From JAHJQZ01 sp963676075 (GTDB lineage Bacteria > Pseudomonadota > Alphaproteobacteria > Rhizobiales > Devosiaceae), in contig CAXXNZ010000004.1 of NCBI GenBank assembly GCA_963676075.2, positions 186,001 through 250,000 of the forward strand: 64,000 bases of DNA, given 5' to 3'. Below the pieces are notes generated by a model. The model was not told where the DNA came from. It ran no database searches and worked only from the letters and a program-made list of their open reading frames with translations. Shown here in pieces: positions 1 to 8,372 of this stretch; position 1 is the stretch's first letter; each line of letters begins with the position of its first letter. Made by a program: the position numbers and the translations under genes.

Positions 1-2100
1 GAGGTCGCACAGGAAGGTGTCGATACGGTCGAGCGCAGCGTCGCTGTCGTCGGCGATGCCGATGTCGCGATCGAGCGCCGTGTCGCGGGTGAAATCGAGG
101 ATACGCTTTCTGAGACCCGCCAACCGCCGCCGGTCCATGCCCGAGGCGGCATAATACTCATCGAGCAGCGCTTCGAGATCCTTCAGCGGCCCGTAGGTTT
201 CGGCACGGGTCAAAGGCGGCACGAGATGGTCGATGATCGCCGCGCCTGTGCGCCGCTTGGCCTGCGTTCCCTCGCCCGGATCGTTGACGATGAAGGGATA
301 AAGATGCGGCAGCCCGCCCCAGAGCGCATTCGGATAGCTCGCGCCATCGAGCACCACCGCCTTGCCGGGCAACCATTCGAGATTGCCGTGCTTGCCATTG
401 TGGAGCAGCGCGTGGGCATCGAACACATGCCTGAGCCACAGATAGGCGGCAAGATAGCCGTGCGGCGGCACAAGGTCCGGATCGTGATAGCTCGCTTCCT
501 CGTCGAGGTGATAGCCGCGCGCCGGTTGCAGCAGGATGGCGATACTGCCGAACAGCAGAACCGGCAGATGAAATCCATCGGCGCGGCAGAACGGATCGTC
601 TGCCGGATCGCCCCAGCGCTCGGACACCTCCGTGCGGATCTTCTCCGGCAAAGTCGCGAACAGTCGCTGGTAGTCGGAGAGCGGCAGAACCGCCGCACTT
701 TCTCCGCGTTCCGGATGGGCATTGGTCGGGCCGGTCTGCAAGGCTTCGATCAAATCATTGCCGGATTGCGGAAACTGCCCGCCCTCGCCCTTCGAGGCGC
801 GCTTTGCGCGCACCTCAGGATGAGGGCTCTTGGTGTGGTAGCCCGCACTTTCCATCGCCTGCAGAATCTCGACCGTCGATTGCGGTGCGTCGTAGCCGAC
901 GCCATTGGCGAGGCGCCCGTCGCGTATCGGATAGTTGGCGAGCACGATCCCGACCCGCCGTTCGGCACGAGGGGCCTTGCGCAAGCGCACGAAATTTGCG
1001 GCCAGCTCGGCGGCCCGCGTGATACCATCCTCATCCGGCGCGTAGGCGGCAAGCGGACATTCGGTCGCCTCGTGCCAGAGGCTTTGCGCCTTGTGCCCAA
1101 CGATCAGCCCACCGATGCGGCCATCGAGTTCGGGCAGGACCACCTGCATGGCAAGGTCGCGCGGCGACAGGCCCTGGCTGTCCTCTGCCCATTGTGCCTC
1201 GGGGCGTCCCGTTTGCACGAGCTGGATCACCGGCGCATCGATTTCGGCGAACGGATTGTCGGCTTCAGCCAGACCGCCAAGCCCTAGGGCAAAGCCAGTG
1301 AGGTTGAGCACCACATCGGGCGCAAAGCGGGCGAAGGAGTCCTGCGCAAAACGGATCGAACCTGCCTGCTTGAGCGAAGACACCATCATCGGCACCGGCA
1401 TCAGCTTGGCATCCAGCAGTGTCGCGATCAGCGCCTCGAGCGTCGCCGATCCGGCGCCGTCGAGCACGGCGCGATAGAACAGGATCGGCACGAAAGCCGA
1501 TACCTTCGCCGGGCCACCAATCAGCTCCGCCAGCCGATCCGCATCGACAAACCCCTGCCCCGGCCACCACAACCCGGCTTCCGGAAAGGACGCCGGTGTC
1601 TCGGCGGGAATTGGCTCGCCCTCGACAAGCGCCAGCAGGGTCTCAAGCGCGCGATCCATGTTCTCCGGCCCACCGGCGGCGAACAGTGCATGCAGCTTTT
1701 GCAGCTCCGGCGTGCCAAGGCGCGAGCGTTCGAACAGCATGGGATCGGGATTGGCATCACCCGGCAGCAGCGCCAGCTTCGCGCCGGTGTCCTCGGCCAG
1801 CCGGCACAGCTCGTCGACGCCATAGGGCCAATAGGACGCGCCGCCGAGCAGGCGCACGACGATCAGATCGGCAGGACGGACGGTGTTTTCGAGCCAGATA
1901 TCGACGGAAAGATTATGACTCAGGCGCATGATGCTGGCCAGCCGCACGTCGCGCGTGCCTTTGCGGTCGACCGCCGCCGCCAGCGCTGACAACTCGCTGT
2001 CAGCCGCCGAAGCGAAGACGATCCGGCCCGGCGACTGGCCGAGGTCGATCGCCTCTCCTTCCTGCTGAATCTGTCCGGCGCGCGCTGCAAGAAGATGCAT
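1..2100 (-). CDS. cobN: Cobaltochelatase large subunit CobN, N-terminal 700 residues
   Basis: CobN is the large subunit of the aerobic, ATP-dependent cobaltochelatase (CobNST), which inserts cobalt into hydrogenobyrinate a,c-diamide in the cytoplasm. The minus-strand frame is open from ATG at 2100 to the window edge. It begins MHLLAARAG and carries the family signature HGNLEWLPGK (around residue 580) in a context typical of CobN/BchH magnesium-chelatase-like proteins. Full CobN is about 1250 residues, so roughly 550 C-terminal residues lie outside the window. Residues about 424-441 (SPHPEVRAKRASKGEGG) are not CobN-like: they are encoded by a palindromic repeat inserted in frame. cobW follows upstream on the same strand after a gap that holds an opposite-strand gene, so cobN may have its own promoter. 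The identification is firm. Confidence 0.95.
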   Translation of the reverse strand, partial: MHLLAARAGQIQQEGEAIDLGQSPGRIVFASAADSELSALAAAVDRKGTRDVRLASIMRLSHNLSVDIWLENTVRPADLIVVRLLGGASYWPYGVDELCRLAEDTGAKLALLPGDANPDPMLFERSRLGTPELQKLHALFAAGGPENMDRALETLLALVEGEPIPAETPASFPEAGLWWPGQGFVDADRLAELIGGPAKVSAFVPILFYRAVLDGAGSATLEALIATLLDAKLMPVPMMVSSLKQAGSIRFAQDSFARFAPDVVLNLTGFALGLGGLAEADNPFAEIDAPVIQLVQTGRPEAQWAEDSQGLSPRDLAMQVVLPELDGRIGGLIVGHKAQSLWHEATECPLAAYAPDEDGITRAAELAANFVRLRKAPRAERRVGIVLANYPIRDGRLANGVGYDAPQSTVEILQAMESAGYHTKSPHPEVRAKRASKGEGGQFPQSGNDLIEALQTGPTNAHPERGESAAVLPLSDYQRLFATLPEKIRTEVSERWGDPADDPFCRADGFHLPVLLFGSIAILLQPARGYHLDEEASYHDPDLVPPHGYLAAYLWLRHVFDAHALLHNGKHGNLEWLPGKAVVLDGASYPNALWGGLPHLYPFIVNDPGEGTQAKRRTGAAIIDHLVPPLTRAETYGPLKDLEALLDEYYAASGMDRRRLAGLRKRILDFTRDTALDRDIGIADDSDAALDRIDTFLCDL
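781..827. repeat. Palindromic repeat element inserted in frame in cobN
   Basis: An imperfect palindrome runs from GCCCTC to GAGGGC, with GAGGCGCGC facing GCGCGCACCTC around a TTT centre. On the cobN strand it reads as SPHPEVRAKRASKGEGG, a peptide I recognise from palindromic elements scattered in and between genes of Hyphomicrobiales genomes. It keeps the cobN frame open. The repeat type is known; its presence inside this cobN is seen directly. Confidence 0.75.
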
Positions 2101-2166
2101 CAGATTGTGTTCCAGACCTGTACGCCGGACATGGCGCGACGCCCGGATATGGGCCATGATGGCGCC

Positions 2167-2496
2167 ATGTCACGCCATTTCCTGCTCGCTGCCCGCATCC
2201 TGTCCATCTTCAGCGTCCTTGTTCCCGCGCTGCTGGCGCTCGGCGTCCTGCAATCGGGTGCATCACCACAAAACATGCTGGTCGGACTGCTGATCCAGCT
2301 GACGCCAGCCATGGTGCTCGGGCTGCTCGTCACCGTGGCCTGGCACGCGCCATTGCCAGGTGGCTTCATCCTCGTTCTGGTCTCCGGCATTCCGCTCCTG
2401 CTCCTGCCGCTGCCGTTCCCAGCCAATTTCATGTTCGCTGCGCCGATGCTTCTGGCCGGAGCCCTGTTCATCGCCGGCGGACTGTCAAAGAGCTAG
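2167..2496 (+). CDS. Small integral membrane protein of unknown function
   Basis: This 109-residue protein is almost entirely hydrophobic, with about four predicted transmembrane segments (FLLAARILSIFSVLVPALLA near the start, then segments around residues 40-60, 62-83 and 88-105). I do not recognise a named family. The start at 2167 (MSRHFLLA) is preferred over 2095 because the upstream codons are polar and non-membrane-like and overlap the cobN start region. It lies on the plus strand between cobW and cobN, antisense to any cobW-cobN read-through transcript. Its stop codon TAG (2494-2496) is the first base triplet of a CTAG-bounded repeat. Confidence 0.6.
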   Translation: MSRHFLLAARILSIFSVLVPALLALGVLQSGASPQNMLVGLLIQLTPAMVLGLLVTVAWHAPLPGGFILVLVSGIPLLLLPLPFPANFMFAAPMLLAGALFIAGGLSKS

Positions 2497-2568
2497 AGCA
2501 TGTTCAGGAACTCCAGGTCCGCGTAAGCGAACAGTGGTTCCTGAACATGCGACCACTCAAGGACCTAG
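2493..2568. repeat. CTAG-bounded intergenic repeat (type 1)
   Basis: The element starts CTAGAGCATGTTCAGGAA and ends GACCACTCAAGGACCTAG. It contains the inverted arms TGTTCAGGAA and TTCCTGAACA. Its left TAG is the stop codon of the membrane-protein gene and its right CTA is the complementary stop of cobW. Related copies lie near 26.3, 34.9, 48.3 and 49.7 kb. It may act as a bidirectional 3'-end structure. Confidence 0.75.
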
Positions 2569-3605
2569 ACCGCCTGCAGGGCAGCCGAGATCTTGTCCTT
2601 TTCCAATGGGCTCTCGCCGATCACCACCAGCGAAGTGCGGCGGTCCTCTTCCGGACGCCAGGGCCGGTCGAACCAGGTGGTGATGCGCGGACCGACCGCC
2701 TGCACCGCCAGACGCGCCTCTGCGCCAGCGATGGCGGCAAATCCCTTGAGCCTCAGGATGTCATGGGCGCGGATGGCGGTCTCGATGCGCGCCAGCAACG
2801 CTGCTTTGTCGGTCTCTGCCGGCAGGTTGAGCGAAAAACTGTCGAAATCGTCGTGCTCGTGGGGCACGCCCGCGTGTTCGAGTTCATGCAGGCTGTCACG
2901 GCCTGCCATGTCGTCCTCGGAGGCAAGCCCCAGACCGAGCAGCGCCGCCGGATCGACCTCGCCGTTGCGGGCAGCAATGACGCCGGTGCCGGGACGCATA
3001 TGCGACCGCAAACTCTCGATAATCGCTTCGGCGCCGCCCGGCCCCAGAAGATCGGTCTTGTTGACCACCACCAGATCGGCCGCCGACAGCTGATCCTGAA
3101 ACAATTCGCCCAGGGGCGTGGCGTGATCGAGCATCTGGTCGGCCTTGCGTTCGGCCTCGATTGCCTCCTCGTCGGCGCCAAACCGCCCTTCGTTCAGCGC
3201 CATGGCATCGACAAGGGTGACAACCCCGTCAACGGTGACGGCGGCCTTGATCTCCGGCCAGTTGAAGGCCCTGACCAGAGGTTGCGGCAAAGCGAGTCCG
3301 GAGGTCTCGATGATGATGTGATCCGGCTTGTCCTCACGCGCCAAAAGGCCGGAAATGGCCGGGATGAAATCCTCGCCGACCGTGCAGCAGATGCAGCCGT
3401 TCGACAGTTCGATCATGTCGTCGGCGCGGCAGGTCTCCGAACCGCAGCTCTCAAGAATGTCGCGATCGACGCCGACATCTCCGAATTCATTGATGATCAG
3501 CGCCAGTCGCTTGCCATGGGAATGAGCGAGCAGGTGGCGGATCAGCGTCGTCTTGCCGGCGCCAAGGAAACCGGTGACGATGGTGGCAGGGATTTTTCCC
3601 GGCAT
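2565..3605 (-). CDS. cobW: CobW-type G3E GTPase, cobalamin biosynthesis
   Basis: CobW is a cytoplasmic P-loop GTPase of the COG0523/G3E family, linked to cobalt delivery to the CobNST chelatase. The 346-residue protein shows the Walker A motif GFLGAGKTT (residues 12-20), the metal-binding CICC motif (NGCICC), the NKTD guanine-specificity motif, and a His/Asp-rich stretch (HEHDD). The C-terminal CobW_C domain is present. The ATG at 3605 has a GGAG about eight bases upstream. It sits downstream of the CbiM-like permease and the B12 riboswitch on the same strand, with cobN beyond it, which supports cobalt rather than zinc metallochaperone function. Its stop codon lies in the CTAG end of the adjoining repeat. 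Confidence 0.9.
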   Translation of the reverse strand: MPGKIPATIVTGFLGAGKTTLIRHLLAHSHGKRLALIINEFGDVGVDRDILESCGSETCRADDMIELSNGCICCTVGEDFIPAISGLLAREDKPDHIIIETSGLALPQPLVRAFNWPEIKAAVTVDGVVTLVDAMALNEGRFGADEEAIEAERKADQMLDHATPLGELFQDQLSAADLVVVNKTDLLGPGGAEAIIESLRSHMRPGTGVIAARNGEVDPAALLGLGLASEDDMAGRDSLHELEHAGVPHEHDDFDSFSLNLPAETDKAALLARIETAIRAHDILRLKGFAAIAGAEARLAVQAVGPRITTWFDRPWRPEEDRRTSLVVIGESPLEKDKISAALQAV

Positions 3606-3678
3606 TGTGTAACTCCGAATAAGGGAATGAGCGCGCCTCGCAGCAACGAGGCGCGCCGAATGATCAGGTTTTGAAATC

Positions 3679-4350
3679 TCAGGCGAAAAGCCGCGACGTC
3701 ACCAGACCGGTCTTTGCCAATCCGCGCACGCTCTTGGCGCCGGCGAGAACGGCGAGATCGATCAACGGCTCGGCCAGAACGACCAGCATGTAGGCGCCGC
3801 CAAAGGTCACGATGGACGTGAGATTCTCGGCACCAAAGCCCTGTCCATACAGCGCCCAGAACCCGACCCAGAGCACGACGCCACCCTGATAGGCGGTCGA
3901 AAGCTTGAGGGCCTGCATATAGGTGATGTCGACATAAGGCGTGGCGCGCGGAATGATCCAGTCGGCCAGCGCCTTGATGGCGATGAGCGGCACGATCAGC
4001 GTCGTCACATTGGCAAAATACTGCGGCAGGTCGAACGGCGCGAAGAAAAGGCCCTGGATCAGCAGCCCCAGCGCCAGGCCGATGGCGGCAGGCGCCGCTC
4101 CGAAAATCAGCAACAGCGTCGTTCCGAGAATCAGGTGCACCTCGGAAACGCCGACAGGGTAATGCGGCAGGACTTCGAAGAAGGCAAAGACCAGGCCAGT
4201 GGTCAGGACCGAGCGCGCGGCGAGCGAAACAACGCCTTTTTCCTTGATCGCATCCCAGGCAAATTTGGCCGTGCCCCCGGCAGCGGCAGCGGCGGTGGCG
4301 TAGGCAAGAATCATCTTGGCGGGGTCGATAAGACCGGGTTCGATATGCAT
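3679..4350 (-). CDS. CbiM-like cobalt/nickel ECF transporter permease
   Basis: A 223-residue membrane protein with about six hydrophobic segments. It begins MHIEPG; the N-terminal Met-His is the metal-coordinating element of CbiM/NikM S-components and fixes the start at 4350 rather than at an upstream ATG. I infer uptake of Co2+ for cobalamin synthesis. No CbiN, CbiQ or CbiO partners are encoded nearby, so it either works with energy-coupling proteins encoded elsewhere or works alone. A cobalamin riboswitch lies about 155 bases upstream in the same orientation, so expression should fall when cobalamin is plentiful. cobW follows 73 bases downstream and is probably co-transcribed. Confidence 0.8.
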   Translation of the reverse strand: MHIEPGLIDPAKMILAYATAAAAAGGTAKFAWDAIKEKGVVSLAARSVLTTGLVFAFFEVLPHYPVGVSEVHLILGTTLLLIFGAAPAAIGLALGLLIQGLFFAPFDLPQYFANVTTLIVPLIAIKALADWIIPRATPYVDITYMQALKLSTAYQGGVVLWVGFWALYGQGFGAENLTSIVTFGGAYMLVVLAEPLIDLAVLAGAKSVRGLAKTGLVTSRLFA

Positions 4351-4507
4351 GAATGTGTTCCTTGATAGCGATTGGTTGTCATCGGGGAACGTTCCGGCGC
4401 GCAAGCGACGGAACGCGGGGCGCGCAAGGGCGCCTGCGATGGACTCAGCCTGTAGAAGTGTTCATGCATACCTCCGCCTGTCCCACCGACAGATGAGTGT
4501 TGATCGG

Positions 4508-4718
4508 GCGATTGGCAGGTCTCCTGGCTCACGGTGCGCCTTTTGGCATGATCCTGTCCCGGAAACCGGGACCGTTTTCACGAAGGATCATTTGTTCGGC
4601 TCTGCCCCTTCCCGACCTCGCGGCCAGTGGGATATGCAGAGCCTCACCGCTTACAGTTGCGGGGGCAGCCACGGATTCGGTCCCTGTTGGGTACGCCTCA
4701 CCGTGTTCCCTTTTCATC
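4508..4718 (-). promoter_or_regulatory. Cobalamin (B12) riboswitch
   Basis: Read on the minus strand, the segment has the hallmark blocks in order: AAAGGGAACACGGTGAGGC, then CCCCGCAACTGTAAGCGG, then CCCACTGG, then the B12 box AGCCAGGAGACCTGCC (complement of 4514-4530). This is a textbook adenosylcobalamin aptamer. It lies upstream of the CbiM-like permease and probably controls permease and cobW by translation or transcription inhibition. The 5' boundary is approximate. Confidence 0.95.
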
Positions 4719-4815
4719 TCCGCGTCATTTCGGACACGGAGAACCAATACAGGGACTAGGGATGGCACGGGCCGGCCCGCATGACAAGCCACGCCGAGGA
4801 CAAGGGAGACATCAA

Positions 4816-5070
4816 GTGGAAAAGATCTCGTTCGAACGCGAGGAAAAGCGGGCGCTCATGCGCAAGATGCAGGACTATTTCGCTGCCGAACTCGACGTCG
4901 AGATCGGCGACATCGCCACCGAAATGCTGCTTGAGTTTCTGCAAAAAGAGATCGGCGCCCACTACTACAACAAGGGATTGCACGACGCGCAGACGGCGTT
5001 GCGGAGCCAGATCGACAACTTCGACGATGCCATCTATGCGCTCGAAAAGCCGGAAGCCATGCGGGGCTGA
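4816..5070 (+). CDS. DUF2164 family small protein
   Basis: An 84-residue soluble, acidic, helix-rich protein matching the DUF2164 pattern: a charged N-terminus (EKISFEREEKRALM), a middle ELDVEIGDIATEMLLEF and the conserved GAHYYNKGLHDAQ segment. Function is unknown. The GTG at 4816 is chosen because GGGAGA sits just upstream and family members start near this point. The earlier ATG at 4762 would add an unconserved basic extension (ARAGPHDKPRRGQGRHQ). The gene is divergent from the riboswitch-controlled permease. Confidence 0.75.
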   Translation: MEKISFEREEKRALMRKMQDYFAAELDVEIGDIATEMLLEFLQKEIGAHYYNKGLHDAQTALRSQIDNFDDAIYALEKPEAMRG

Positions 5071-5158
5071 TTACGCTCCGCAAGAATTGAATTGCCGGAA
5101 CCCCAGGCGTGCGATCTTAGTTCGCGTCCCGCGCCACACTGGATGATTCTGGTCGCAA

Positions 5159-5515
5159 ATGCCCCTCAGCTTTTCGGCTCTCGCGCCAATCGGTTTCCTG
5201 ATCCTGTCCAACATCTTCATGACGGTGGCCTGGTACGGACACCTCAAGTTTCCGAACATCCCGCTGTGGGGCGCTGTCATGGGCAGTTGGTCCATTGCCC
5301 TGATCGAATACTGGATGGCGGTTCCGGCCAACCGCATCGGCTACGGCACCTATACGGCATCGGAATTGAAGACGATGCAGGAGGTCATCTCCCTGACCGT
5401 CTTCACCGGTTTTGCAGTTCTGGTGCTCGGTGAGAAGCTGACGCTCAATCACGGTGTCGGCTTCGGACTGATAGCGCTCGGCGCCTGGTTCATCTTCGCC
5501 GGCCCGCTACGCTAG
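5159..5515 (+). CDS. DUF486/DMT-family small membrane protein
   Basis: A 118-residue inner-membrane protein with four transmembrane segments (residues about 7-25, 33-52, 70-90, 96-115). The conserved core SNIFMTVAWYGHLKF and IEYWMAVPANRIGYG mark it as DUF486, a member of the drug/metabolite transporter superfamily. The substrate is unknown. It is monocistronic between DUF2164 and the RirA-like regulator. Its TAG stop lies in a CTAGAGC sequence like the left end of the dispersed repeats. Confidence 0.85.
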   Translation: MPLSFSALAPIGFLILSNIFMTVAWYGHLKFPNIPLWGAVMGSWSIALIEYWMAVPANRIGYGTYTASELKTMQEVISLTVFTGFAVLVLGEKLTLNHGVGFGLIALGAWFIFAGPLR

Positions 5516-5616
5516 AGCAGGTCAGTTTATGACGGAAGCAGTCGCAGGATCACCCTCCCCATCAAGGAGAGGGAAGTAGAGGGCGATTCCGTCTGAGAAT
5601 GACCTTCTCTAGGCAA
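5512..5616. repeat. Degenerate CTAG-starting repeat plus purine-rich palindrome
   Basis: It begins CTAGAGCAGGTCAG in the stop codon of the preceding gene, continues with CACCCTCCCCATCAAGGAGAGGG (5552 onward), and fades out before the rirA-like gene. It resembles the left end of the dispersed repeats but lacks the full palindrome, and the second part resembles the repeat downstream of pheT. It is probably a decayed mosaic copy. Confidence 0.4.
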
Positions 5617-5709
5617 ATTGCGCGTATCGCGGACCGATCACAGCAACAGCCGCGCTGGCACCGGCACATCCCCGCTCGGCGTCCCCACACCTCCGGCAGA
5701 TAGGCCCGA

Positions 5710-6147
5710 TCAGGCTGGGATGGTCAGCTTCTCGCGCAGCACCTGCCGGTTCTCGACGAGATCGGCGATCGTGTAGGAATCGAGCTCCTTGAAGAAAGCC
5801 TGCAATGCCTCGGTCAACGCATCGTGGAACTTGCAGACATCGATCAAGGGGCAATCCTCGACCGGTCCATCAAAGCACGGCGCAAGCGCAAAACTGTCCT
5901 CGGTCAGACGAATGGAATCGTACACGGTAATCTCGCTGGCCGGTCGGGCGAGCCGAATGCCGCCTTTTCTGCCGCGCACCGTGGCCAGAACACCGTTCTT
6001 GACCAGTGGCTTTATCAGTTTGAATAAAAACGCTTCGGAAATACCAAATGCCTTTGAGATCGAACTCACCTGGCTAAGATTTGGCTCATTAAGCGCACAA
6101 TATATCAGAGCTCGCACCGCGTAACTCGATTGCTTGGTCAAGCGCAT
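5710..6147 (-). CDS. rirA: RirA-like Rrf2-family Fe-S regulator of iron homeostasis
   Basis: A 145-residue Rrf2-family winged-helix repressor. The N-terminus MRLTKQSSYAVRALIYCA and the HTH segment GRKGGIRLARPASEI are typical. The cluster-binding cysteines fall in CFDGPVEDCPLIDVC (residues about 91-105), matching the spacing and wording of rhizobial RirA, which binds an iron-sulfur cluster and represses iron uptake genes under iron sufficiency. IscR and NsrR are the other family possibilities, but the acidic TEDSFALAPCF context is RirA-like. The mbfA gene in this window would fit the same iron regulon, although I saw no matching operator there. Confidence 0.8.
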   Translation of the reverse strand: MRLTKQSSYAVRALIYCALNEPNLSQVSSISKAFGISEAFLFKLIKPLVKNGVLATVRGRKGGIRLARPASEITVYDSIRLTEDSFALAPCFDGPVEDCPLIDVCKFHDALTEALQAFFKELDSYTIADLVENRQVLREKLTIPA

Positions 6148-6355
6148 GACCGATTGTCCTCTCGCTCCATAGTGGAAGCTGGCTTAGCTAAACGCATGAA
6201 TTTATTCAAGTGTCAGCTAATATTCGGACTACCGACAATTTCGGATGCCTAACCTCCTATTTCCGGAACAATCCTGTGGAAGGCCGAAAAACTTGGACTT
6301 TTGCCCCCTGTGGCAAATGGCTGCGGGCAAGGGCTGGCGATGACTTATGCGCGCG

Positions 6356-8170
6356 TCACTCGCCTTCGAGTTCTTCGCGCAGCACCTCGAGTTCGAGCCA
6401 TTCCTCTTCGGCTGCGGCAAGCTCGGCCCCTGCCGTTTCGAGGTGTTTGCTCAGCTTGGCAAAACTCTCCGGATCACGCACGAACAGATTGGGATCGGCA
6501 AGTTTCTGCTCGGTCTCGCGCAGCTCGGCTTGAAGCTCGTCGATTCGAGCCGGCAGCGTCTTGAGGGCGTGTTGCTGCTTGAAGCTCAGCTTCTTCTTGC
6601 GCTCGGGAGCCGGCGATGCCGGTTTCGGCGCCGGCTTGCGGGCGGGGGCATCGACTGGAGCTTTCACCCGCGCCCCGATCCCGGCGCCGCGCTGGGTCAC
6701 CATATCGGCATAGCCACCGGCATATTCGATCCAGCGCCCGTCACCGTCGGAAATGACGATCGAGGTGGCGACGCGGTCGAGGAAATCGCGATCGTGGGAG
6801 ACGACAATCACCGTGCCGGGATAGTCGGCGACCATTTCCTGCAACAGGTCGAGCGTTTCAAGATCAAGGTCGTTGGTCGGTTCGTCGAGCACCAGAAGGT
6901 TCGAGGGCAGCGACAGAGCTCGCGCCAGCGCCACGCGGGCGCGCTCACCTCCGCTCAGCCGGCTGACGGCGGTGCCGGCCTGCTCGGGAGCAAACAGGAA
7001 ATCCTTCATATAAGAGGCAAAGTGGCGCTTGTTGCCGTTGATCTCGATCCAGTCGGAATTGCCTCCGGTCAGCGCGTCCTTCAGCGTGGTTTGCGGCCCG
7101 AGACTCTCGCGGCGCTGGTCGAGCATCGCCATGTCGAGATTGGTGCCGAGCTTCAGCGTGCCCTCGTCCGGTTCAAGCGCCCCGGTCAAGAGCTTGATCA
7201 GCGTCGTCTTGCCAGCCCCGTTAGGACCGACGATGCCGAGCCGGTCGCCACGCATGACGCGGGTGGTGAAATCCTTGACGATCGGACGGTCGCCAAAACT
7301 CTTGGACAGACCTTCCGCATCGATAACGATCTGCCCCGAGGTTTTCCCCGAGGCCACCGACATTGCGACATTGCCGGTTGCCTTCTTGGCGTCGCGGCGC
7401 TTCTGGCGCAAATCGGCCAGCTCCGACATGCGCCGGACATTGCGCTTGCGCCGCGCCGTCACGCCATAGCGTACCCAATGCTCCTCGCGCACGATCTGCC
7501 GGTCGAGCTTGTGCTGTGCCGCCTCTTCCTCGTCGAGCACCTCGTCGCGCCAGGCTTCGAACCCGGCAAAACCCTTGTTGAGGGTGCGGGCCACGCCACG
7601 ATCGAGCCAGACCGTCTGGCGCGTCAGATCGGTGAGGAAGCGCCGGTCATGGCTGATCAGCACATAGGCCGAGCGCAATCCGGCCAGTTCGGCTTCAAGC
7701 CATTCGATCGCCGGCAGGTCGAGATGGTTGGTCGGTTCGTCGAGCAAAAGGATATCGGGTTCGGGCGCCAGCGTCCGGGCCAGCGCCGCACGTCGCGCCT
7801 CGCCTCCCGAAAGCGTTGTCGTTTTCATCTCGGCATCGAGACCGAGATGATCGATGAGATATTGCGCCCGATGCGAGGGATCGCCTCCCGTTAGTCCCGC
7901 GGCGACGAAGTCATGCACGGTCTCGAAACCGGAAAGGTCCGGCTCCTGCGGCAGATAGCGCAGCGTCGCCCCCGGAGAGGCAAAGACCTCGCCCGAATCG
8001 GCTTCGACGATACCGGCGGCGATTTTGAGCAAGGTCGATTTGCCCGAACCATTGCGGCCGACCAGAGCGACGCGATCGCCGGGCCGGACGGAAAGGTCGA
8101 CGCCTTCGAGCAGCGGCGTGCCACCGAAAGTCAGGGCGATATTCTTGAGGGCTAAAAGCTCGGCTGCCAT
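6356..8170 (-). CDS. ABC-F family ATPase, Uup-like
   Basis: A 604-residue soluble protein with two tandem ABC ATPase domains and no membrane segments. Walker A motifs are GRNGSGKST (about residue 38) and GPNGAGKTT (about residue 319); signature motifs are LSGGEARR and LSGGERAR; Walker B segments are DILLLDEPTNHLD and LLVLDEPTNDLD. A linker rich in Arg/Lys joins the two domains. The C-terminus, after a Pro/Ala/Lys stretch, is a coiled coil (about residues 530-600), the arrangement seen in Uup, which acts on ribosome or DNA-branch intermediates. It is transcribed alone, convergent with nothing and upstream of the RirA-like gene. Confidence 0.88.
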   Translation of the reverse strand: MAAELLALKNIALTFGGTPLLEGVDLSVRPGDRVALVGRNGSGKSTLLKIAAGIVEADSGEVFASPGATLRYLPQEPDLSGFETVHDFVAAGLTGGDPSHRAQYLIDHLGLDAEMKTTTLSGGEARRAALARTLAPEPDILLLDEPTNHLDLPAIEWLEAELAGLRSAYVLISHDRRFLTDLTRQTVWLDRGVARTLNKGFAGFEAWRDEVLDEEEAAQHKLDRQIVREEHWVRYGVTARRKRNVRRMSELADLRQKRRDAKKATGNVAMSVASGKTSGQIVIDAEGLSKSFGDRPIVKDFTTRVMRGDRLGIVGPNGAGKTTLIKLLTGALEPDEGTLKLGTNLDMAMLDQRRESLGPQTTLKDALTGGNSDWIEINGNKRHFASYMKDFLFAPEQAGTAVSRLSGGERARVALARALSLPSNLLVLDEPTNDLDLETLDLLQEMVADYPGTVIVVSHDRDFLDRVATSIVISDGDGRWIEYAGGYADMVTQRGAGIGARVKAPVDAPARKPAPKPASPAPERKKKLSFKQQHALKTLPARIDELQAELRETEQKLADPNLFVRDPESFAKLSKHLETAGAELAAAEEEWLELEVLREELEGE

Positions 8171-8266
8171 ACGGATCCGTTTGACGGAGTGCGGTTCGGC
8201 GAGGGTTTAGCGCGGCACGGGTCTGGACGCAATTTGCATACGCGTGGTGTCGATGCGAATTCGCGC

Positions 8267-8372
8267 CTAGAGCATTTCCAGGTGAAGTGGATACCGGTTC
8301 ACCGTTCGGAAATGCGACAAAACAAGAACTTGGGGCTTTTCACTGTTTCCATGAAACAGTGAAAAGCCCTAG
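8267..8372. repeat. CTAG-bounded intergenic repeat (type 2)
   Basis: It begins CTAGAGCATTTCCAGGTG and ends GAAAAGCCCTAG. There are two palindromes: GGTGAAGTGG...CCGGTTCACC in the left half, and TTTTCACTGTTTC facing GAAACAGTGAAAA in the right half, separated by GCGACAAAACAAGA. The right-end CTA supplies the stop codon of the TauE/SafE gene. Nearly identical copies lie at 26357-26462 and 49740-49826. Confidence 0.85.

Noticed and set aside
226..1287. 353-codon plus-strand open frame
   Set aside because: It is the antisense shadow of cobN; the translation is Arg/Gly/Ala-rich without any family motif, whereas the opposite strand has clear CobN motifs.
4627..5070. Longer start for the DUF2164 protein at 4627
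   Set aside because: The extension is antisense to the conserved B12 riboswitch and is unlike family members; GTG 4816 has a ribosome site.
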